From assembly GCA_014529385.2 (NCBI GenBank), contig CM043946.1, forward strand, positions 20,888,577 through 20,952,576: 64,000 nt of DNA, in the 5' to 3' direction. Each line of letters begins with the position of its first letter. Within the stretch, counting starts at the first letter, position 1. Under the pieces are notes generated by a model, which searched no databases, was not told the origin of the DNA, and was given only the letters and a program-made list of their open reading frames with translations. This document shows positions 32,109-42,765 of this stretch, piece by piece. This stretch comes from Adiantum capillus-veneris (lineage: Eukaryota; Streptophyta; Polypodiopsida; Polypodiales; Pteridaceae). The position numbers and the translations under genes are program-made.

Positions 32109-32248
32109 TCTAATTTATGGAATAGTTCCTACGATGCCCCTCCTCTCTCTCTCTCTCTCATCTATTTTTGTGGAAGTTTTAATGGATTTCAACACCCACA
32201 TGCACATTGTTTGTAAGTGACTCGCCCGAGATACTTGTGCACAATGCC

Positions 32249-32282
<34 letters not shown>

Positions 32283-32368
32283 TATTTTTGTGGAAGTTTT
32301 AATAGATTTCAACACCCACTGGCACATTGTTTGTAAGTGACTCCCCCAAGATACTTGTGCACAATGCC

Positions 32369-32408
<40 letters not shown>

Positions 32409-32440
32409 CAATTCACAGCCAAGAGCAGGTCTCTCTCTCT
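32060..32440. repeat. (TC)n tracts with a 122-bp tandem duplication
   Basis: Two near-identical units (32158-32279 and 32280-32401) each consist of TCATCTATTTTTGTGGAAG...ACAATGCCACC followed by (TC)n. A (TC)n plus (AC)n tract precedes them at 32061-32107. ORFs made of Arg-Glu or Leu-Ser repeats in this area are artefacts. Confidence 0.9.
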
Positions 32441-32639
32441 TCGATTTCTCTCAGAAGCCCAAGGGCTTTCTTTCTTTCACTTTAAATCTTGATAGGGAGA
32501 TGTTTCTGAAGATCTTTAGATATAGAGAACTCACATACCCATGCACGCACACACACTCCTCTTGCACGAGCAGGCACATTTCTAATGCACACTTTCAATT
32601 TTTTGAGTTTAACCTTCTTCATCTTAATCCCTCTAGAGG

Positions 32640-33060
32640 CCGAAAGGCAGAATTTTAGAGAGTGCCGGAGGGAGAAAAAGAGATAGCAAGAGAGCCTCGG
32701 AGTAGGGCTTGTTGCACAGAGTGAGGAGAGAGAGAGAAGTCAAGAGCCGGGGGGATAACCATCTGCTTTTTGCATAGCCAAGAGAGTGAGAGAGAGAGAG
32801 AGAGAGGGTTTTTCCCTACGCACAAACAAGCGAGGAGACAGAGAGAAGTTATCTCTGTGCCGAGTCCAAGAGGGGAGAGAGAAAGCCTCGCTCTTGCAGG
32901 TTGTGTGGAGAATCCAGGAGAGAGAGAGAGAGCTGCTCTGCAAGACCGAAGTGAGAGAGAGAGAGAAGAGAGGGCGATCCTCTGTTGCAAATGTGAATTG
33001 GTCTACCTACATGGAGAACATTTTCAACGTGCCAATGATGCTCCACTATTGCAAAGCCTA
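32640..33060. repeat. GA-rich low-complexity DNA
   Basis: Several (GA)n runs (near 32720, 32785-32807, 32917-32930, 32950-32965) are embedded in purine-rich DNA. Open frames on both strands are caused by the repeat and I do not accept them as genes. Confidence 0.7.
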
Positions 33061-34135
33061 AAGGGCACTCTATCACCTCAACATAAACCTACAATCAGCA
33101 AATAAGCAAGTGCATAAAAGCTTTCCACTTTCAGCCTCTGATGCGCATGGCAATGGGTAAAAAACCAAATTTAGACTCAATAACCAAGGTGAAGACAAGC
33201 CAACAATTACAAGATATGTGTGGGTATTTTTAAGCTGCATATGCCTGCTAATAAATTGGCTCTGTCGGTAATGGTGCTAGTGTTGTAAGTGGCATACATC
33301 TACATGTATGGCTTTAAGCCTGTATAGTCCATGTGTGAAGATTTATCATAAGTGAGCTCTTTTTGAAGAGCACGATCAATATGTAAACAATTGGACCGGA
33401 TATGCCCATGGTGCCTCCTTTGTGTATTGATCTCTTGATTAGTACACCAACTGTTTAATGGAGATCAAAGGAGAGGAGGAAAATGTTGATTCTTCAAATC
33501 TCATTATCTTGAGTGGTATCCAAGTCTAAAAATAGATTTGGATTGTCAATAAAATCAACTCCCGTTGATATAATGCATAAGGATTTAGCTCAAATCATCA
33601 ATTTTAGACTATGATTGTGCATCTTGTTGAGGTGTTACCAAGCTATGCATCATTTATTAAAATTTATGTACAGCAATGCTATATTAGAACATGCATTTGC
33701 TAATAAGCACTCAATTCTCATATATAGTGAGCCTAAGGACCTAACATATCCACCAAGGTACAAAAATTCAATTGTTATTTGGCTATATGTGTTGTGTGAA
33801 AGTTCATTTGAGTCCTAACTTTAAAGCTGTAAAATTGAGCCGACTTAACAATGCTGCACTATGCCAAGGCACCCCACTAATCAAAACTAAAGGGCACTCT
33901 ATCACCTCAAAATAAACCTAGACCTGGCTACCTGCATGTTCTTATTAATGCGGAAAATAAGAAAGTGCTAAAAAAATTGCCACCTTTAATCTTTGATGTG
34001 CATGACAATGGGTAAAAAAGAAAATGTGAACTCAATTACCAAGGTGAAGACAAGCCAACAATTGCAAGGTACATGTGGGTATTTTAAAGTTGCTTATGCC
34101 CGCTAATAAATTGGCTCCCCACGCAATGGTACAAG
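33057..34135. repeat. Direct repeat of about 240 bp, copies about 830 bp apart
   Basis: Copy 1 (33057-33290) and copy 2 (33890-34135) share AAGGGCACTCTATCACCTCA, CAAGGTGAAGACAAGCCAAC and GCTAATAAATTGGCTC. The DNA between is AT-rich with no gene recognised. A decayed LTR pair or a segmental duplication could explain it. Confidence 0.7.
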
Positions 34136-34229
34136 TGTTTTCCTACCAATGTATTATATGTCGGAATGCAATGACCTTCAAATAAATTTCCTATTGCTAC
34201 TTCATCCTCAAGCTTGAGTTCCACAGCTT

Positions 34230-35215
34230 CTCCCTAGGCTCCCATGAAGACAACCTCGGCTTTATATGTACAAGGAATGCAAATTTTCAGTACTTTCCTC
34301 AAATACTTCCTCGCCCCCAATAGGGTGTGAGAAACATTCTTGAGTATGTGCATGTGATTTAAGAGGTGTTGAATATTTAATTGCCTCCAATATGGAAGCC
34401 TTAAAATATGGAGCACCTGGATATACCTTTTGGTGTAGTAGATGAGGGTGGGTCAATGCTATAGTAATATTCCCAAATGCTATGACTCTGAGGCAAAAAA
34501 TGATGGTTGTTTGGATAAGTTGCCTTATGCAAGGCATCTAGCCGCTTCGTCACTAATGATGGTCTGCAAGTAGCACAAGCATTGTGGCCAAATGTGGAAA
34601 ATCCTACACTCATACCATTAGAGAAAAATATCTTCTCTTCAAATAATGAAGAGCGAGAAGAATGAACACAACATACAAGAATTCTCTCCAAGGCAAAGAT
34701 AGTGGTGCATAGTCCACATAAGGATATTCCTCACAATGTCCTCTCTCCTCTCCTCAAGTCGTGAAACATCCAAAATGGGGATGCCCTACCATAACTTCTC
34801 CAATTCCTTAATGAAGGGCTAAAGGTATACATCAATATTTGTCACTTTGTACTTTTTTGGCACAAGCAAAGAAAGGAGTACATTTCCCTTTTTGCCATGT
34901 CTCCCAAGGTGGAATATTGTAGTTGATGATCACCAAGTGCTCCGTGATGTAGACTTTGCATAAAAGGGGTTGACCCCATCCCTTGAAAACCCAAGCCTCA
35001 AGTCTTGAGGCTCTAGTATAAACTATCACCACTAAGTCTATATGTACCTTCATGCAGGTGAATTGGCAGGGACATGCATCATTCCATTATTTGAGCCATG
35101 ATTGGTGTGCCATGTGAGAAGTTCCATTTTGGACTTGCTTCTAAACATGTGTTTCATCCAAGGAATAAGTGAAAATTACCTCAATACCTTGGGGTGGTAG
35201 CTCCAGACACCGGCC
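34230..35215 (-). pseudogene. CACTA-type TNP2 transposase fragments
   Basis: Minus-strand pieces in several frames follow the order seen in the TNP2 (transposase_21) family. First comes SPKWNFSHGTPIMAQIME near 35120. Next is HLVIINYNIPPWETW (the family's YNLPPW block). A later block has FGHNACATCRPSLVTKRLDA, then LHKATYPNNHHFLPQSHS, matching the family's Cys-containing CG block and the 'K.VY.GHRRFLP..HP' block. Numerous frame breaks show it is dead. It is unrelated in position to the CACTA element at 17.9 kb but could be of a family able to mobilise such elements. Confidence 0.55.
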
Positions 35216-35219
35216 TTGT

Positions 35220-36712
35220 AGCATGCCTTCTTTCACACGAGATAGGTTCTTAGAAAGGATACATCGAATAGGCACCCAAAGAGCCGGCTACAAGCCACAA
35301 TACTGCATTGTATCCTATCTTTTTCCGAAGAAACCTTGTGATTATAGAGTAATGATTCTTGAAGTGTACTCACAAAGCTTATCATTCTTCATATTCTGCT
35401 TAAAAATCTACAAGCCTTGTAAAGGAGACAATGGCCGTGCGAAAAGGTCCCAAGCCTTTGAATCAAAACCCTTAGTTTCTAAGATAACATTATCATTATT
35501 TGTAAGGAGTTTTTAGACATTGAGTGTGAGTTGCAACTCATTTACAACTTGTAATCAATATTTCTCTTTGTCTGGTAATTAGAAATTGATTTCGATTAGT
35601 GCATTTTGCTCCTTGTCTCTTACTCTTGAATCTAAGTGTAATCATTCTCATTTTTATTGTGGCATTTGACAGCCTATTTGTGAGCTAAATTCATGCATTT
35701 GAGTATTAAAATGGTTATTTTTTGATTTTTTGACCTTGGAAAAGTGTTTCTAAGCCATATAACTATCTTTCTGAATAATTTATTTGCAGTTTTTTGCACA
35801 TTTTTTTTTGGATGTATCATGATTTTGGTACCTCCTCTAATGACCACAAAACTTGGTAGGATTGTGCACTTAGGTGTTGTAATACTTTTTCGTACGTTTT
35901 GTTGCATTCTGACTCTGTTTGGATGTCAAAAAAGCGTGATGACCTAGAGCAATGATATTGGACATAAGTAGATTTTCAGACTAGAGAGTGATAGATTTTT
36001 TATCGTAGTCAATTGTGTAGTTTTGTAGGTTCACTTCTTGAGATTGAGAACCTCAAAGAGTATTTGTGTGCCATCTCGAGTCGCTTCCTTGAGTATTGAC
36101 ATTATGTTAGTGCCAAATAGCTATGCTATAGAAGTCCGTGTCGGAAGACACACTAACATTGACGCCGTTCACCGAGGAATTAATCCTTAGGTGGTGAGGG
36201 ACCTAGTCGTACGTAAAAGCATCCTTTCTAAATATTTTGACACCCATTCCATTTACACTTTGGCAGTAAAGCAACTAGACAAGGGTTTAGTGCTTGGTAG
36301 AGACTAGAGTCGGGGACTGGTCAATTCTACTCTATATGAGCAAAGAGAGTTGTGAGGGAGATACAAAAGGAATTTCATTCTTTGGTTTTCTCTATGCTTG
36401 GAAATGATTGTTTTTCCATCCATTTCATTTTTGTTTATAGATTCATTTCATTTCATAGGAGTAGGTTAAATAAAAACTTCAACCATCAAATGGGGCTAAA
36501 GGAATGAGGGTAAAGACTAACCGAAACCATATTTTGGTACAAAAGACCTCAAATTTGATGGTCAAAGCATCAAAGCTGATTTAAACTCAAAAATACCTTG
36601 CAAAAAGGTATTAACAATCTTGTAGGAAACAAACTGAACAATTTCTTTCCAGTTTTGTTGAGGAACATGGATCGAAATTCATGTACCTCTCTGACCAATT
36701 GATTAGAAATTG
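35220..36712. other. AT-rich DNA without recognised genes
   Basis: No supported coding region. The stretch near 36040-36250 (CACTAACATTGACGCCGTTC etc.) has a different composition and may be old LTR material, but no partner copy is present. Confidence 0.35.
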
Positions 36713-39682
36713 TCACCCATTGCTAAAGCCTCCTCTCAGATACCAGAACCCGAAGTGTGACCATAAATAGACTACTAAAGTACATCCAAAATCAAGAAAT
36801 TGGACATCTTCATCTAGATCCCCGTGAAGAAATGTTGTGTTCACGTCCATTTGGACAAGTTCCGTGTCTTGGATAGCAACCAAGCCAAGCACATTGCAAA
36901 GTGTAGTCATCTTGACTATTAGAGAGAACATATCATCGAAATCCACAGGTTTTTGCTTCTTGAAACCCTTGGAAACTAGATGAGCCTTGTATCCAGGCTT
37001 GGGATCTTTCGCTGTATATTTCTTCTTGTATACCCACTTGCAAGGTAAAGCATTTTTGCCTTTTGGTAATTCAAAAAAATCCCATGTCTCATTAGCCACA
37101 ATCAAATTGTATTATGATTTCATAGCATGCTCCCACTTAATGCTATCATCCATTTGTATAGCTTCTCTGTAGCAGGTTGACTCTCCACTGTCAATGAACA
37201 AAATGTGACGTATACCCGACTCAAACCACTCGGGTGCATGTGATACTCTCTTAGAGCGTGTCAGTGCCTGACTGCTAGACTCTGGTATCTTGCACTTGAG
37301 AAGTAGGTGCAACACTACTGAATTGAGTTGGTTTGGAGGCCACATCCTCAAAACGAATACATATGTACTCAACTTCTTTGATGGACTTCTTATGCATTCT
37401 TGATTTGTTGAAAATCACATGTGAGTACAAATGACTTTGTTTGATTCTGGGTGCCAGAGATGATATCCCATCTCTCCATTTCCAGCATAGCCAATAAAAA
37501 TGCATTTGTGTGACTTGGGATCTAACTTGCGATGAAGTTCTTTCGGCACATGTGCATATGCCTCACATCCAAATACACGTAAATGCTCATAGCTTAGCAT
37601 TTTTCCAATCCATAATTTCTCTAGAATTTTGAAATTCAAAGGAGAACTAGGTGACCTCTTGATGATGTGCATTGTTGTTAGAACAGCTTCCCCCCAAAAC
37701 TTTGGAGTAAGCTTCACCATAGACATTATAGAGACAACTCACTCTTGAATTGTACGATTCACTCTTTCAGCTATCCCATTTTGTGCAGGTGTGTATGGAG
37801 CAGTAAACTGCCACCAAATGCCTCTTCTATTGCAAAAATCCTTTAACTCTGTGGAGACGTATTCTCCACTATTGTCCGTGCAAAAAGCCTTGAGCTTTTT
37901 TCCTGATTGGTTCTCAACCATGGCGAGGAATTTTTGCAACATTGAAAAGACCTCTTCCTTACACTTAAGGAGAAACACCCACACTTTTATGGTGGAGTCG
38001 TCTATGAACGTTAGAAAGTAGTTTTCCCCCCCAAAGTTGTATGTGGCATTGGACCAAACAAATCACTGTGCACCAAGTCTAGGGTTTCACCTGGTTTCTT
38101 GTTCAATGCGAAGATGTCAACCTAGTCTGTTTTCCGTATAGACAATGCTCACACAATGGAAAGTCCATGTAATCTAACACAGGTAAGTAGCCAAAACCCT
38201 GAAGTGTTTTCATTCCCTTTTGGCTAATATGCCCTGGTCGGCTATGCCACTACTCAATAGACAGCAGCTCGGCAACATAGATAGAGTGTTCATCGACACT
38301 CAAAACAAACAAAGAGTACAAGTATCCATTTTTACTACCTTTCATCATGATAAGTTTGTTCTTGTGGATAATCCAATAACGATTACCAAAAAATTTAGTG
38401 TAGCCAAGGTCATCCAATTTCCCTATAAAAAGCAATCTCTTTGTAAGCTTGGGCACATGTCTGACATTCTGCAACACAAAAGTAGTGCTATTATGCATCT
38501 AAAGTTTCACATTACCAATGCCAATACTGTCAAGCTCATAGGAGTCACCAAGCTTGACTATGTCATGCATGGATGCATAAGAGAAAAACCACTCTCTATG
38601 CGATGTGACTTGAAAACTTGCACCAGAATCAAGAATCCAATTCTGTGCATAACCCTCATCTTGTGTAACTAAAGCATCTAGAGTGAGATCTAAAGTGAAA
38701 ATGAGAACATCTGAGGGATCTAATGTCACCTCGGCATGAGTCTCTATGGGCATAATGATCATCACTGGAGGAGGAGCATCCTCTACTGCAGTGGTAGGTA
38801 TGGGAGACTCAACAACATTGAGCTCCTCAATCTTTATTGTACTTGTTCCTTTGCCAGCATTATCCTTTTGCATGTTTTTTTGATCTCTTAGGAAATTGCG
38901 ACAATCCTTTTTGTAATGGAACTTCTTGTGGTAATAGTAACACCTGACATTTCTGGCATTGCGGCCTCTGCTTTGGTTCTTGTGTCTGCTAGGACTACAA
39001 GGATTTTGCTCTCTACTTTTGCTTCTCTATTTGTTTGTGTCATGGCCTCGTGCCTTCGTTGAACTGCCAGCCATATATGCATCTACATGACTAGCACCAT
39101 TGAGAGATTTACATTGACTCTCTTCAGTGAGCAACGCATCTATGACAGCATTGAACTCTAACTTTCCATTCAAAGCCGAATTGCTAATGGCTGTGAAAAA
39201 GATATCCCATGAACTGGGTAGAGAGCATAATAAGAACATAGATTTGAGTTCTTCATCAAACTTCTTAAATCCCTAAGATGTCAGCTGACTGAACAAGGAG
39301 TTGAACTCATTTAAGTGACCAAAAACTGTGCAACCTTCTTTCATGTTAAGCTTCATAAGCTTTTTCATGAGAAAAACTTTGTTGGATGCACTTTTGCTCT
39401 CCCATGCTGAACATAAGCTATCCCAAATTTCCTTGGTTGTGTTTTTCCCTATGGTAGTGAAGAACACTGACTCGGCAGATGTAAACGTATCGTAGCCATG
39501 GCGTTTGCATACAAAAGCTCCCACTGGGCTTGCGTATAGTCATCATCCTCTCTACGCTCTTTCAATGGTTCAGAGAGGCCTTTGTTTATCAAAACATCTT
39601 TCATACACTCTTTCCACATGGTGAAGTTGTTGTGATCAAACTTGCGAATGAAATACTCCTCTTTTTCTGAAGAAGAAGCCAT
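36713..39682 (-). mobile_element. Ty1/copia retrotransposon, gag to truncated reverse transcriptase
   Basis: Starts at ATG 39682 (MASSSEKEEYFIRKFDHNNF). Order on the minus strand: copia Gag (GLSEPL, later TTKEIWDSL and LMKKLMKLNMKEG), a zinc knuckle near 38930 (CYYYHKKFHYKKDC, second Cys to Tyr), protease with intact DSGA (NWILDSGASFQVT, about 38640), and pre-integrase (LQNVRHVPKLTKRL). Integrase follows with CTDNSGEYVSTELKDF and PYTPAQNGIAERVNRT, then reverse transcriptase from 37105 (KWVYKKKYTAKDPKPGYKAH, VQMDVNTTFLHGDLDED). The polymerase breaks off at about 36790, before the YVDD region, so RNase H and the 3' LTR are lost. Stops and frame changes are scattered through it. This is the best preserved copia copy in the window. 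Confidence 0.9.
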
Positions 39683-39699
39683 CACTAGCAAGAGGGTTT

Positions 39700-40991
39700 A
39701 AGAGGTGCCAAACTATGGCAAGAAGCTGCAGAAATTTGGGCAGAGTAACTTTTGTATTGGGAGTAAAATCTCAACAAAATAGACTCAAAAGTGCCAACAA
39801 TGAAAGTCATGATTTACGGGAAGGAAATCCGGTAGAGTCTCCTTTGTATGAGGAGTCAAAACTCAACCCAAAATACACATAATTGTGCTAACTGCACTAA
39901 CTGGGCATCTTCTGCATGAAACCACTATTGTGTGACCGCCAACTTTGCGTCAAAAGCATAAATAAACGTCCAGATACATATCCTACGACGAGGGTACCGT
40001 AAAGGGGAACTCTAGCTACCTGTATCACCGAAAGTATCTCAACATTTGAACACACCCAAGCTCAAAGAAAACCTCACACTATCGACCCTCCAAAGGCTAA
40101 TGCAGACACAAATGGACTAGTCATATTCTCAGAAAGGGCTCTTCTAATCCGAGTCTCAGAAACGGTCGGAAAAGCTGCCAAAATAGCCAAAAATGGCTCT
40201 ACACGTAGTATAGTTGACATGTCCGCAACTCAACGTACATGAGTAAAATTTCACTCAAACAGGCGCCAAGAACTGTTGCATACAATAAAAGTGATCCCTG
40301 CGGGGATATCTGCTCTGAAAAGAGCCTAGTAGCACTAGGTATGCTCACAGGAAAATGCATCTATCAACGCATCTGTCCGTAGAGAACCTGTTGTCGAGAT
40401 GACTGCCAAATCGCCTGTGAAAGCACCGTGCTTGGTAATCTGGAGAATCTGTGTATGAATAGGCTAAAAACCCCCTATAACCTGTAACTTGCGTGTCGGT
40501 GTCACTATGTGCTGATTTCTGCTGCCGAGCAGAAAGGCGCTAGCTGAATAGCCGCCAAAGGTGTCATAGCCGAAAATTGTGTCGTACAGTGCGATCGATG
40601 CACTCAGTGCCGATTCCTAGTGTCACTCCTCTATGATAGAGGTACCGCACCTGCACATGTCGCAAGCACGATGTTGATCACGGGAATGCGCTCGTCTAGG
40701 GAAACTCCCGGTGTCTGGGTCGGATGTCGGAGATCCACCGCAATGAACAGTGTCGAGTCGGTGCGCCTGAACGGTGTCGATGTCGATGTCGCCTGTTGCC
40801 GCCGGGCGGAAGTGGCTAGCCGGGTAGCCGTGAATGCCTATGCGCAAAGCCGGTGTCTGGCCATAAAGGTTGAGTTAGATCGGTGTTGAAAACTGATGCG
40901 CTAAGCTCTCAGTACGCAAAGCCAATGGCAACAAAGGAAATCGATGGAAAGAAATGTTGCCAGGAGAAACCCTCTCTCAACCAGAATGTAG

Positions 40992-41034
<43 letters not shown>

Positions 41035-42189
41035 CTCTTTGGAAGTGCGGTTGACGAGGCATTGTTGGTGTGAGCGGTCAAGGAGAGGCATTGTTGGTGT
41101 GAGCGGTCAAGGAGTGGGGGTGTGTCGATGGCTCTATGAGAATGAGCCCTTGCACACACACTATGAAGTTTGAAATTTTCTAAAAATTGATTTCACTGCT
41201 GTCTGTCGAAACCCTACATAATCAGAAGAGATGACGAGCATGCTTTGCTTGTGCCCCCACAATTCCTTTCCACTGCAGTATCTCTCATAGCCTCGGGATC
41301 TACTCAACCTGCTGCCCCTAAACGGCTGCTCCTCTTGACCTTGCTCGCCACTGTTGGCTGCCCAAATTGCCAACAGTCGGTGATGGCTGCCCGATTTTTT
41401 CCGTCAATATGCTACTTATACACACACAGTGTGTGTGTGTGTATCCGGAGTCTGCTTACGACACCTGCTTGGAATTTGCTGCTCTCGGCTGCCTGCTTTG
41501 CCACGCTTGCCTGCACACTATGTGGGCTTCAATTCCTACTCTCGGTACTGAGATGTGCTGCAGACGGTGTGTGTGGGTGTGTTGTTCTATACACAATACC
41601 AAGCTTGCAATATTTTCAGTTCTTATGTCTCCAATGCTCAAGCTGTGTGTAAACTAATTTGCCAACACAAGCTGCACAACTTCCTCTGCTTTGCCCTGTT
41701 TCTACTGCTCGGCTTGCCTTCCAAGGCTTTGTTTCTCCTCTCGATTGCCTTCAACTGCAAGCTTCAAATAACCTTTGGTCAAGCTCGCTACTGCCATGCT
41801 CGTTCTGCCCGAAAAATGCCTCCTCTGTCTCGAGTTCCTGCTCATTTCCCTATTGTACAATTCTCCTACTGCTACCAACAGATCTGATTTGTTGAGTACA
41901 AGGGAATTGCACTTGCTCCATTGACTTTGATTCCAAGCTCTATTTTGCTTGACCTGCACTCAATTTTGCCTATTGAGCCTCCTTAGAGTTCTTTTTGCAA
42001 AGCACCTCGATGCTCCAATTACGAGGCTTTCTCCTTTGTCTTCTCGACATGCTCACTATGGTGAAGCCCAATTCTCTCTCAAACCGCTCTCGACTTCTTG
42101 CACAGCTTGCCAAGCTCCCCCAGCCCGGGGTCGGTGCACACACGATTAGGAAGGTGGGAGATATGGAGGCTCGGGGTCGGATGCCCTGA
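39700..42189 (-). other. Long non-coding region between a tRNA-Met primer site and copia gag
   Basis: No coding segment was recognised on either strand in about 2.5 kb. It includes a GC-richer part (40480-40870), a (TC)n tract (about 40998-41030), a 24-bp duplication of GGCATTGTTGGTGTGAGCGGTCAAGGAG (about 41060-41113) and a short (CA)n/(TG)n palindrome near 41420-41442. It could be an unusually long copia leader or a second, older element. Confidence 0.35.
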
Positions 42190-42201
42190 GCTCTGATACC
42201 A
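42190..42201 (-). other. Retrotransposon primer-binding site for initiator tRNA-Met
   Basis: The minus strand reads TGGTATCAGAGC, the standard plant copia/gypsy primer site complementary to the initiator tRNA-Met 3' end. A two-base gap separates it from a TGTAG LTR start at 42204, the normal arrangement. Confidence 0.8.
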
Positions 42202-42203
42202 AT

Positions 42204-42662
42204 TGTAGTGTGCATGTACTCTTTTTCTCCCTATATTGATTAGGTGAAATCAAGTGTACAAGGGTGGTTTCCCACGGCCACCTGGCCTACACCCCAACAC
42301 CTTTGAGCTTTCACAATGTTGTTTTTCTTCTGCTACAGGTACTCCTATCATGGATTCCAATGTTGCACTGTTATATTCCAAGGGCGGAATCTACATCAGG
42401 AAGGGGGACATGTTAACCATCGACTTCCACTTCTAGTAGTCATGGACCGAGCTTGTCTGTCCAATAGGAAAAGGGTAAGAGTAATCACCAATGAGAGGCA
42501 CTCTCTAACTAGAACATTAAAAAGTTGGTTGACTAGGTATGGACGCCCAAGTGTGAATGAGCGAGCTCATATAAAAGTCACCTAAACCTAAAAATCACTC
42601 GTTCTCTCATTTGTGCAATTGAAGAGTGCTCTTGTTCCATCTCCTTGTGTGTGTGTGTGTGT

Positions 42663-42720
<58 letters not shown>

Positions 42721-42765
42721 TCAAGCATTGCGACGGCACGGCGATGGTGAGGAGGTTGAGTGTGG
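42204..42765 (-). repeat. Probable 5' LTR of a minus-strand element (upper border uncertain)
   Basis: Begins TGTAGTGTGCATG next to the tRNA-Met primer site. It includes (TG)n and a (GA)n run (42667-42717). A second LTR starts at 42766, so this one may be interrupted there. No 3' partner was found. Confidence 0.5.

Noticed and set aside
32655-33105. Open frames on both strands around (GA)n
   Set aside because: Arg-Glu and Leu-Ser repeats arise from GA/TC dinucleotides. Openness on both strands is expected.
41245-41895. Overlapping plus-strand ORFs with hydrophobic stretches
   Set aside because: Composition follows CT-rich DNA, both frames are equally open and no family resemblance is visible.
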